From the NCBI GenBank assembly GCA_031264395.1, contig JAISEB010000146.1, positions 1 to 17,908 on the forward strand: a stretch of DNA of 17,908 nt, in the 5' to 3' direction. Of this stretch, positions 7,425 through 13,389 are shown in pieces. The notes under the pieces were generated by a model. It made no database searches. It was given only the letters and a program-made list of their open reading frames with translations, and was not told the origin of the DNA. Within the stretch, counting starts at the first letter, position 1. The number at the start of each line of letters is the position of its first letter. This DNA comes from Treponema sp. Its GTDB lineage: Bacteria > Spirochaetota > Spirochaetia > Treponematales > Breznakiellaceae. The translations under genes and the position numbers were made by a program.

Positions 7425-8459
7425 TTACATCCCCGGAGTAGGGGACGATCCGCTTTTTCCGGACGCCCGCAGGGGCGCCCAATTTTCAGCGACGCCCAGA
7501 AGCGCCAGCAGCGCAAGGGCGAACGCGTTGATTCCCGGACTCACTATAACGGCGGCAATCGCCACATTAACCAGTATGCGCGCGAAAGGGGAACGGACCT
7601 TTCCCGCGAGAAACCAGAACAGGATTCCCCAGCCCTGGGCAAGGAACACCAGCGCCGAAAGTGTCAGAACGTTCCAGGCGAGTATTTCGCCGGGCCCGAA
7701 AGACAGAAGGCGGAAAAGCGGCGCTCCCAAAAGGGAAAAAGACAGTACCCATATCATTTCACCCGGAGCGTGAAAATTCACCAGAGACTCCGCCCCGGGG
7801 GCCTTTCCGGAAGACGGGGAACGCCTTGCCAGCCGGAGGACGAAAAAAGAAAGCCGCCGGCTTGCGAAGAACAGCAGAACCGAGGAGGCAAGCGCCCCGC
7901 CCCGCACCACAAGAAGCCTCAAAAGGCCCAGAATTCTTTCCGCCGTAAAGTAGCGTTCCAGAAGCGAACGCCTTACGGCGTCTCCCCCGGCGGACCCCGT
8001 GTACAGGGAAGAAAGCAGTTCCGCCTGGGACCGGAAAAAAACGGAAAAACCGTCGTGCTCCCGGCCCGGAAGGGCGAACATGATGAAAAGAAAGAACGCC
8101 GTTACGGCCGCGGAAGCGGCGGCAATACGCCGTACTACCCGCACCGGCCCCGGCGCCATGATCCAGATAAAGCTCCCCATGACAAGGGCCGTATACACGG
8201 CCCCTGAAAACATCTCCCCCGCGTTTCCCTGCCCCAAAGCGAGCGCGGCGGCGGCAAGGACTCCTTCCAGAGCCAGGACCGCCGCGGCGGCCCCCAGAGC
8301 GGTTCTGACATTGGCGTACAGAACGGCGAAGCCCAGGGGCACAAGAAAGAAAACCCCCAGGAAACCCAGACGCCGCAGGAGAAGCGAAACAAGAGCCGCA
8401 ACAGCAAGCGACGGAACATGCGCCGCCGCTGGGGGTCCCTGTGATACGGAGAAGAGCAT
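7425..8459 (-). CDS. DUF2232 / YybS-like multi-pass membrane protein
   Basis: A 344-residue, strongly hydrophobic protein. Helices are suggested at about 15-48, 55-76, 86-103, 111-130, 177-200, 233-252, 258-286 and 295-325. The C-terminal part, with N263-V-L-T, the AQGWGILFWF segment (275-284), and LLGVAENWAPLR near the end (320-331), resembles DUF2232 (B. subtilis YybS), a family of predicted membrane proteins found beside rpsR and rplI in Firmicutes. Position here, between rpsR and rplI, fits that. No enzyme motif is visible, and the function is unknown. ATG 8459 lies 11 bp after the rpsR stop with only a weak ribosome binding site. The frame is open further upstream but would overlap rpsR completely, so the downstream start is preferred. 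Confidence 0.7.
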   Translation of the reverse strand: MLFSVSQGPPAAAHVPSLAVAALVSLLLRRLGFLGVFFLVPLGFAVLYANVRTALGAAAAVLALEGVLAAAALALGQGNAGEMFSGAVYTALVMGSFIWIMAPGPVRVVRRIAAASAAVTAFFLFIMFALPGREHDGFSVFFRSQAELLSSLYTGSAGGDAVRRSLLERYFTAERILGLLRLLVVRGGALASSVLLFFASRRLSFFVLRLARRSPSSGKAPGAESLVNFHAPGEMIWVLSFSLLGAPLFRLLSFGPGEILAWNVLTLSALVFLAQGWGILFWFLAGKVRSPFARILVNVAIAAVIVSPGINAFALALLALLGVAENWAPLRASGKSGSSPTPGM

Positions 8460-8470
8460 CCGTACGGGGA

Positions 8471-8791
8471 TTAATCGGCCACAAAGGGCAGGAGGGCGAT
8501 GATCCTGGCCCTTTTTATCGCCAGCGACAGGACCCGCTGATGTTTCGCGCAGGTACCGGTGATGCGCCGGGGCAGTATCTTCCCCCGTTCGGTGATAAAG
8601 CGGCGCAGGGTATCGCTGTCCTTGTAGTCTATCCTGATCTTCTGGGCGCAGAATTTGCAAACCTTTTTCTTGAAGTAAGCCTTGCCCTTGCCCCGGCCCC
8701 TGTCTTCGCCGTCGCGGCCGTCCATCTGGCTGTCCATGCCCCTGTCCTGACGGGGGGGCCTTTCATTTTCCGTATATTTTTCATCAGACAT
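8471..8791 (-). CDS. rpsR: Small-subunit ribosomal protein S18 with N-terminal extension
   Basis: S18 sits on the platform of the 30S subunit next to S6. The S18 domain covers about residues 38-106, with YFKKKVCKFCAQK, the stretch DTLRRFITERGKILPRR, TGTCAKHQR and the C-terminal RARIIALLPF. Cysteines C45, C48 and C81 with H84 are consistent with a zinc-binding (C+) form of S18. The 106-residue length exceeds the usual 75-90 because of a hydrophilic N-terminal extension of about 35 residues rich in Asp, Glu, Arg and Gly. ATG 8791 is supported by AAGGAG six bases upstream, which overlaps the ssb stop codon. A longer open frame upstream lies inside ssb and is not credible. Confidence 0.95.
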   Translation of the reverse strand: MSDEKYTENERPPRQDRGMDSQMDGRDGEDRGRGKGKAYFKKKVCKFCAQKIRIDYKDSDTLRRFITERGKILPRRITGTCAKHQRVLSLAIKRARIIALLPFVAD

Positions 8792-8801
8792 ACAATGCTC
8801 C

Positions 8802-9305
8802 TTAAAAGGGGATATCGTCGGCAAAGCCGTCGGAAGCGGGAGCGGAACCGTTCCGGTCTTCGTCGGGACGGTTTTCCGCGTGAGCGGCGGGGAATTCGGC
8901 CCGTGGCTGCTGGCCGTAGGAAGCGCCCCCGGAAGCACCGGAAGAATTTCCCCCGTATGATCCCCCTGACTGGGAAGAGCCGGAACCGCCCAAAAGCTGC
9001 AGGTTGTTCGCCACTATCTCCACCTTGGAACGGTTTTGACCGTCCTGCTGCCACCTGTCCTGGCGGAGTTCGCCCTCAATGCCGATCATCTTTCCTTTGA
9101 CAAGGTACTGGTTAAGGGATTCTCCCTGCCTGCCCCAGAGCACTATGTCGAAAAAACTCGGTTCGTCTTCCCACTGATCGCCGTTCTTGCGGCGCCTGTT
9201 GACGGCGATTGAAAATTTACAGACGGCCTGCCCGCCCGATGTGTACTTAAGCTCCGCGTCCCTCGTTAAACGTCCTATGAGGGTCACGTGATTCAGATCC
9301 GCCAT
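8802..9305 (-). CDS. ssb: Single-stranded DNA-binding protein SSB
   Basis: SSB coats single-stranded DNA and recruits replication and repair proteins through its acidic tip. The 167-residue protein has an OB fold at about 1-110 (MADLNHVTLIGRLTRDAELK, then FSIAVNRR, FFDIVLWG, GKMIGIEGEL). A Gly/Ser/Gln-rich flexible linker follows at about 110-155, and then the canonical acidic end FADDIPF. ATG 9305 follows the rpsF stop by 2 bases, and its ribosome binding site GAGGAG is formed by the last two codons of rpsF, so translation is probably coupled. The rpsF-ssb-rpsR order is one of the most conserved small clusters in bacteria. Confidence 0.97.
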   Translation of the reverse strand: MADLNHVTLIGRLTRDAELKYTSGGQAVCKFSIAVNRRRKNGDQWEDEPSFFDIVLWGRQGESLNQYLVKGKMIGIEGELRQDRWQQDGQNRSKVEIVANNLQLLGGSGSSQSGGSYGGNSSGASGGASYGQQPRAEFPAAHAENRPDEDRNGSAPASDGFADDIPF

Positions 9306-9307
9306 TA

Positions 9308-9589
9308 TTACTCCTCAATTTTAACGAAGAGGTATTTCAACAGATTGGCGTTAAGCTTGAATACCCGGTCCAGAACGGCGATTGTGGAACTTTCCATTTT
9401 GACAATAAAAAGAACGTATTTTCCCCGCCGTCTTTTTTTGATTTCATAGGCCAGATCCCGGTCGCCCGGTTCATCGGTCTTTTCGATTTCGGCCCCGTTG
9501 GCGGCAAGGTCGGCAAGCAGCCGCTCCCGGCCCGCCCTGTGCAGGTCTTCTTCAAGGGGAAAAATAACCGTCAGCTCATACTTCCGCAT
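9308..9589 (-). CDS. rpsF: Small-subunit ribosomal protein S6
   Basis: S6 forms a heterodimer with S18 on the 30S platform. The 93-residue protein begins MRKYELTVIFPLEED, typical of S6. It includes the DRDLAYEIKKRRRGKYVLF core strand-turn-strand and ends RVFKLNANLLKYLFVKIEE, without the long acidic tail found in E. coli. ATG 9589 has AAGGAGG four bases upstream. It is the first gene of a minus-strand operon rpsF-ssb-rpsR-DUF2232-rplI-dnaB-(comFB-like). The leader of about 100 bases contains hairpins that could be an autoregulatory site for the S6:S18 complex, as known in several bacteria. Confidence 0.96.
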   Translation of the reverse strand: MRKYELTVIFPLEEDLHRAGRERLLADLAANGAEIEKTDEPGDRDLAYEIKKRRRGKYVLFIVKMESSTIAVLDRVFKLNANLLKYLFVKIEE

Positions 9590-9590
9590 G

Positions 9591-9653
9591 GGCCCTCCTT
9601 ACGGACATGGAATAATCCGCTATTGGCGGATACATGGTTCGCTTACAGCGAAC
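9591..9653 (-). promoter_or_regulatory. Candidate S6:S18-type structured leader of rpsF
   Basis: On the minus strand, ahead of rpsF, there are two tandem perfect hairpins, each with a 6-bp stem and a 5-base loop: 9653-9637 (GTTCGC/GCGAAC) and 9631-9615 (ATCCGC/GCGGAT). After them, CATG near 9609 can pair with the CATG containing the rpsF start codon, with CC/GG inside, leaving the ribosome binding site in the loop. CCG triplets occur in the leader, as in the known S6:S18-binding leader RNA, but I cannot establish that the consensus fold is met. Confidence 0.4.
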
Positions 9654-9678
9654 AAGAAGGTTGCAAAAAAAGTGTGTG

Positions 9679-9706
9679 TTGCAAACTACGGGAAACAGTT
9701 TATCAA
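9679..9706 (+). promoter_or_regulatory. Possible promoter for the 9754-10736 genes
   Basis: TTGCAA (9679-9684) and TATCAA (9701-9706) are 16 bases apart, each a 4/6 match to sigma-70 hexamers. It overlaps the proposed opposite-strand rpsF promoter, so the two would compete or be coregulated. A second TTGCAA at 9661-9666 gives an 18-bp-period pair of the same hexamer. Confidence 0.3.
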
Positions 9707-9725
9707 AAAGGACTTCGCCTGTCCA
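9697..9725 (-). promoter_or_regulatory. Possible rpsF operon promoter
   Basis: On the minus strand TGGACA (9725-9720) and TAAACT (9702-9697) are 17 bases apart, 5/6 and 4/6 matches to the sigma-70 hexamers. Transcription would begin near 9690 and give a leader of about 100 bases carrying the hairpins described at 9653-9615. It is the best pair I found in this divergent gap, but it is weak evidence by itself. Confidence 0.35.
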
Positions 9726-9753
9726 GTGATTCCGCCGATAATACGGTAAAGCC

Positions 9754-10188
9754 ATGAACAAACGCATCAACTTTGAAGACAACCTTTTTGCCCTTGCCAT
9801 GAGGATACAGATGATACGGGATCTCTTCGCGCTGGACGCCGATCCCGGACTCTTCCTTGAAAAAACAATGGACGACATTGATTTTATCGACTATACGCTG
9901 GGGGTCCTCCTGCGGGAACTCACGGAAAACAGCCGCCTTCTGGAACGGGACGAAGCCTTTGAAAACCTTTCCGAACTGGAATGGCGCTTTGATCAGGCGC
10001 TGGGCGAAATGTGCTCGGGAGGCGGCATACCGGCGGCGTCGTATCCCATGCTGCGGGAAAGGATAGCCCTTGTCAAAAGCCGCAGCGCCGAACGGAGGAA
10101 GACGGCGGACGCTTCCCTTTCGCCCTCCCCTTCCTCCGAACCGCTGGTCAGCGTCGACGAATTGAGCGAATTGCTCAAGGACATGTGA
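9754..10188 (+). CDS. Conserved-looking hypothetical helical protein upstream of rsmD
   Basis: A 144-residue acidic, soluble protein I do not recognise as a named family. It is predicted mainly helical, with conserved-looking aromatic/acid stretches such as DDIDFIDYTLGVLLREL (residues about 36-52) and ENLSELEWRFDQALGEM. A Ser/Pro-rich linker near 120-130 is followed by a short helical end (VDELSELLKDM). No cysteine clusters, signal peptide or membrane helix is seen. ATG 9754 has no strong ribosome binding site. Its stop overlaps the rsmD GTG start by 4 bp (GTGA), so the two genes are probably cotranslated. From memory, treponemes carry a hypothetical gene at this place between rpsF and rsmD. 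Confidence 0.8.
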   Translation: MNKRINFEDNLFALAMRIQMIRDLFALDADPGLFLEKTMDDIDFIDYTLGVLLRELTENSRLLERDEAFENLSELEWRFDQALGEMCSGGGIPAASYPMLRERIALVKSRSAERRKTADASLSPSPSSEPLVSVDELSELLKDM

Positions 10189-10736
10189 GAATTACCGGGG
10201 GAAGCCTCCGGGGACGCCGGGTAAAGGTGCCGGGGGGGATCATCAGGCCCAGCATGGACCGCATGAGGGAATCCGTATTCGCGATCCTTGGAAACCTTGG
10301 CGGCCTTTCCTTCCTTGACATTTTTTCGGGAACGGGGATCATCGCGCTGGAGGCGGCTTCCCGGGGAGCGCGGCCCGTAGAAGCGGTTGAAATGGACAGG
10401 GAGAAGCGCGGCGTCCTGCTTGAAAACGTATCCATTTCACCCTGCCTTATACGGTGCCGTTTTATGCCGGCGGAGCTTTATATAAAACGCGCGAAAGTTT
10501 CATTTGATTGCATTTTCTGTGATCCGCCTTTCGCTTACAAGTACAAATGGGAACTGGTGCGGAACATAGCCGCTTCCCCGCTCATGAAGGAAGGCTCCCG
10601 CCTTGTCATACACAGGCCGCGGGAAGATCCGCCCGGCGGCATCCCCTTTCTTGTTCCCTCGGACCACCGCGAATACGGGCGTTCGGCGGCGGATTTTTTT
10701 GTGTGTCAAAAAAACAAAACCGCAATATTCTTTTGA
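10185..10736 (+). CDS. rsmD: 16S rRNA (guanine(966)-N(2))-methyltransferase RsmD
   Basis: RsmD methylates G966 (E. coli numbering) of 16S rRNA in the 30S subunit using S-adenosylmethionine. The 183-residue protein starts VRITGGSLRGRRVKVP, matching the family start (R-I-I-x-G-x-x-x-G-R). It carries RPSMDRMRESVFAIL, SAM-binding motif I FLDIFSGTGIIALEA (43-57) and the catalytic DPPF at 113-116. The length is typical. GTG 10185 is chosen because the family begins at exactly this point and AAGGA lies 3 bases upstream; the frame is open upstream within the previous gene but without family similarity. Its TGA stop is part of the TTGACA hexamer of the next promoter. Confidence 0.93.
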   Translation: MRITGGSLRGRRVKVPGGIIRPSMDRMRESVFAILGNLGGLSFLDIFSGTGIIALEAASRGARPVEAVEMDREKRGVLLENVSISPCLIRCRFMPAELYIKRAKVSFDCIFCDPPFAYKYKWELVRNIAASPLMKEGSRLVIHRPREDPPGGIPFLVPSDHREYGRSAADFFVCQKNKTAIFF

Positions 10737-10761
10737 CAAAAGCGGCAAGGTATTATATCCT
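10733..10761 (+). promoter_or_regulatory. Predicted sigma-70 promoter for the TPR genes and rlmN
   Basis: A perfect TTGACA (10733-10738) overlaps the rsmD stop codon. A TATCCT -10 hexamer follows at 10756-10761 with the optimal 17-base spacer, in a locally very AT-rich stretch (10750-10780) that contrasts with the GC-rich surroundings. Transcription would begin near 10768, about 27 bases before the ATG at 10795. Confidence 0.6.
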
Positions 10762-10794
10762 TATATTTATTATTATTTAGAATGTGGATGAAGA

Positions 10795-11145
10795 ATGGAT
10801 TGTAAAAAAATTTTCGAGAAATTCGAAGACGGCAAGGCTTTTGTAAAAACTACAGAAAGACCCGCTATTGAAGGCGTTCAGAAGGCGGCGCTGAACCGGA
10901 AGGGCAACATGCTTTTCAATTCCGGCGACGCGGAAGCCGCCAGAAGGATCTTCCTTACCACAGGATATTCCGACGGCCTTTCCCGCATAGGCGATTATTA
11001 CCGCTCACAGGGAAGGATTCTTGACGCGCTGCGCATGTACTGGATTGCGCCCGACAGGAACAAGGCGGAACCCCTCATCATGCGGTGCGCCGTTATGCTG
11101 CAGGACATCATTCACAAAGAGGAAGACGGGGAAGTCCATGAGTGA
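10795..11145 (+). CDS. Small TPR-like hypothetical protein
   Basis: A 116-residue soluble protein. Its central part, from about GNMLFNSGDAEAARRIFLTT to IGDYYRSQGRILDALRMY, reads as two helix-turn-helix units similar to tetratricopeptide repeats. The N-terminal 30 residues are basic and polar. I do not know a named family, though similar short proteins occur in treponemes as I recall. ATG 10795 is preceded by a weak GGATGAAG. Its 3' end overlaps the next TPR gene by 8 bp, so the two are probably coupled and may act together as a protein-binding scaffold; that is inference. Confidence 0.75.
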   Translation: MDCKKIFEKFEDGKAFVKTTERPAIEGVQKAALNRKGNMLFNSGDAEAARRIFLTTGYSDGLSRIGDYYRSQGRILDALRMYWIAPDRNKAEPLIMRCAVMLQDIIHKEEDGEVHE

Positions 11146-12241
11146 AGTCAACAATGCGGATGAAATTCAGGAAATTTCGGAAATTTCGGATCTGTCAAAA
11201 AAGGGGTATCAGCTGCTCAAGGAAAACAAGATTTCCGACGCGGTTGAATGTTTCACGAGAATACTCGCCGTAAACGACAACAACAACTACGCGCTGGTGG
11301 GCATGGGGGACGCGGCAAGAAAACGCGGTTCTTTCCGTGACGCGGCGGGCTTCTACCAGCGCTGCCTTTCCTTTCACCCTGGAAACAACTACGCGCTGTT
11401 CGGCCTGGCCGACTGTTACAAGGCGCTCAACCAGTACCACAAGGCCATAGAAATATGGGAACAGTACCTCTTGCACGACGACAAAAACATCACTGTGCTT
11501 ACCCGCGTGGCGGACGCCTACCGCAAGGTGCGGGATTTCAAGCATTCCAGGGCGGTGTACCAGCGGGTCCTTGAAATGGAGGAAAAGAACCCCTACGCCA
11601 TCATAGGGCTGGGGCACCTGCACTACGACTTCAAGGAATACCGGGACGCCCTTTTTTACTGGGAAAAAATGCTTGAGGGAAGCCAGAATGTGGACATACG
11701 GGTTTTGACATCGATAGGAAACTGCCACCGCAAGCTCAAGACCTTTGATCAGGGCATTCCCTACTTCGAAGAAGCCCTGAAAAAAGATCCCTACAATTTT
11801 TACGCCCTGTTCGGCCTCGCGGACTGTTACCGGGGCCTTAACCAGCAGAACCGGTCCCTTGAATACTGGAACCACATTCTTGAACAGGACCCCAGAAACA
11901 AGGTGATACTGACCAGGGCCGGGGACGCGTACCGGTACATGAACGAATACGCCAAGGCGGTAGAGTACTACGAACGGGCCCTTAACATCGAATTCGACGC
12001 CTACGCCGTGCTGGGGCTGGCCGTCGTCTCCAAAATTCAGGGGAAATACGAAGAGGCGCGGGAATCGCTCCAGCGGCTCATTCAGCAGGACCCGAAAAAT
12101 TACCGGCTCTATGTGGAACTTGCGGACTGTTTTATCCGTATGGGAAACAGGCCCAAAGCGGTAGAAACGCTGGAAACCTTCCAGAGATTCGGAATCAGAA
12201 ACAACACCGTCGCCGAAATGCTTGAGAAAATCAGGCAGTAA
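11138..12241 (+). CDS. Tetratricopeptide repeat protein
   Basis: A 367-residue protein made almost wholly of TPR units from about residue 17 to 350, with no signal peptide or membrane helix, so it is probably cytoplasmic. Typical TPR positions are visible, such as GLADCYKALNQYHKAIEIWEQ and AGDAYRYMNEYAKAVEYYERA. Residues about 84-160 and 220-296 are similar over roughly two repeats (YALFGLADCY at both 85 and 222, with LTRVADAYR and LTRAGDAYR following), a 137-residue period close to four TPRs. TPR arrays bind partner proteins, and no partner can be named. ATG 11138 is chosen: it sits behind GGGGAAG, and the frame upstream lies within the previous gene. rlmN starts 3 bases after its stop. Confidence 0.92.
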   Translation: MSEVNNADEIQEISEISDLSKKGYQLLKENKISDAVECFTRILAVNDNNNYALVGMGDAARKRGSFRDAAGFYQRCLSFHPGNNYALFGLADCYKALNQYHKAIEIWEQYLLHDDKNITVLTRVADAYRKVRDFKHSRAVYQRVLEMEEKNPYAIIGLGHLHYDFKEYRDALFYWEKMLEGSQNVDIRVLTSIGNCHRKLKTFDQGIPYFEEALKKDPYNFYALFGLADCYRGLNQQNRSLEYWNHILEQDPRNKVILTRAGDAYRYMNEYAKAVEYYERALNIEFDAYAVLGLAVVSKIQGKYEEARESLQRLIQQDPKNYRLYVELADCFIRMGNRPKAVETLETFQRFGIRNNTVAEMLEKIRQ

Positions 12242-12244
12242 ACA

Positions 12245-13354
12245 ATGGCGCCTCTTCCCGGCCTTGCCGGGCTGCTCCCCGGAGAACTGGCGGAACTGCT
12301 CGGCCTTCCCCCCTTCCGGGGCGTCCAGATCTTCAAATGGATAAGCCGGGGCGCGCTTTCTTTTGACAGCATGACGGATCTTCCCCTTTCCCTCCGGGAA
12401 ACGCTCGCGGAGAAATACCGGATACGGACAGGTTCCGTAAAGAGCCGCCTTGAGGCTCCCGACGGGACGGTAAAATCGGCGCTGGCCTTCGGCGGCGGGG
12501 CGGGGATAGAAATGGTGCTCCTTGAAGACGGGCGGGGAAGAAAAACCGTCTGTCTTTCCACCCAGGCCGGATGCCCGGCGGGCTGCGTATTCTGTAAAAC
12601 CGGAACGCTGGGTTTCCGCCGCAATCTTTCCGCCGCCGAAATAGCCGAACAGTTTCTCTTTGCCGGGGATCTTGCTCCCGGCATTTCCTCCGTTGTCGTC
12701 ATGGGCATGGGGGAGCCCCTGCTTAACCTTGCCGAACTGCGCCGGGCCTGCGCGTTCCTCTGCCACAGGGACGGCCCCGGCATTTCCCCCCGGCGCATCA
12801 CCGTTTCCACATGCGGAATAGCGGACGGCATACGGGATCTTGCCTCCGGGGGGCCCCCTGTGCGGCTTGCCCTTTCACTTGCCACGGCGGACGAGGAACT
12901 CCGCAGGGCGCTCATGCCCATAACAAAGGCCAATCCCCTTCCCCTCCTCAAGGAAGCGCTCCTTTACTTTCAGGAAAGGGGCGGGGGCCGCGTTACGCTG
13001 GAGGCGGTTCTTCTTGGGGGGATCAACACAGGAAGGAAAGACGCGCGGGCAATGGCGGCCTTTGCCCGCGGGCTTGACGTTGTGGTAAACATCATCCCCT
13101 GGAACCCTGTGGAGGGGCTCGTCTTTTCGGGCCTTCCCCTGAGGGAGCCTTCCGCCGGGGAGACGGCGGAATTCAGGCGGCTCCTTGAACAAGAGGGGCT
13201 CAAGGTTACCCGCCGTTACCGCAGGGGAAGGGGCGTTTCGGGCGCATGCGGGCAGCTTGGGGAAAGCGCGTGTACATGCGCGGAGGCGCCCAGGCACGGG
13301 CGCACGGACAAAGACGCGGACACACCCATGACGCCCGCGCAGCCTGCCGTTTGA
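12245..13354 (+). CDS. rlmN: 23S rRNA/tRNA adenine C2-methyltransferase RlmN
   Basis: RlmN is a radical-SAM enzyme that methylates C2 of A2503 in 23S rRNA and of A37 in some tRNAs by a dual-cysteine mechanism. The 369-residue protein has the iron-sulfur motif C110-PAG-C114-VF-C117. It also has the first catalytic cysteine C103 seven residues before, GMGEP at 154-158, VNIIPWNP (281-288) and the methyl-carrying cysteine C335 in SGACGQL. Unusual positions are SLAT (210-213) where the family usually has SLHA, and GGIN instead of DGVN near 258-261. After the catalytic end there is a tail of about 30 residues with a C-T-C pair (343-345). It closely follows the TPR gene without an evident ribosome binding site, suggesting coupling. 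Confidence 0.94.
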   Translation: MAPLPGLAGLLPGELAELLGLPPFRGVQIFKWISRGALSFDSMTDLPLSLRETLAEKYRIRTGSVKSRLEAPDGTVKSALAFGGGAGIEMVLLEDGRGRKTVCLSTQAGCPAGCVFCKTGTLGFRRNLSAAEIAEQFLFAGDLAPGISSVVVMGMGEPLLNLAELRRACAFLCHRDGPGISPRRITVSTCGIADGIRDLASGGPPVRLALSLATADEELRRALMPITKANPLPLLKEALLYFQERGGGRVTLEAVLLGGINTGRKDARAMAAFARGLDVVVNIIPWNPVEGLVFSGLPLREPSAGETAEFRRLLEQEGLKVTRRYRRGRGVSGACGQLGESACTCAEAPRHGRTDKDADTPMTPAQPAV

Positions 13355-13389
13355 CATATCAAGCCGACTTGTTGCTTTGCCGGGAAGGC

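Noticed and set aside
8460..8660. Longer start for the DUF2232-like protein at 8660
   Set aside because: It would overlap most of rpsR in another frame, and the added residues are charged and unlike the membrane family.
9710..9724. Minus-strand hairpin GGAC/GTCC followed by TTTTT as a terminator
   Set aside because: Only a 4-bp stem, and it lies upstream of rpsF where no minus-strand transcript is expected to end; the T-run more likely belongs to the promoter spacer.
11195..12766. A 523-codon open frame on the minus strand opposite the TPR and rlmN genes
   Set aside because: It is antisense to two well-supported genes, has no recognisable domain and no ribosome binding site. GC-rich codons on the other strand explain the lack of stops.
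13351..13389. TTGACA at 13351-13356 as a promoter, and a terminator between rlmN and DUF445
   Set aside because: No -10 hexamer lies at a suitable distance and no plus-strand gene follows. The only hairpin (CAAG/CTTG) is 4 bp with no T-run.
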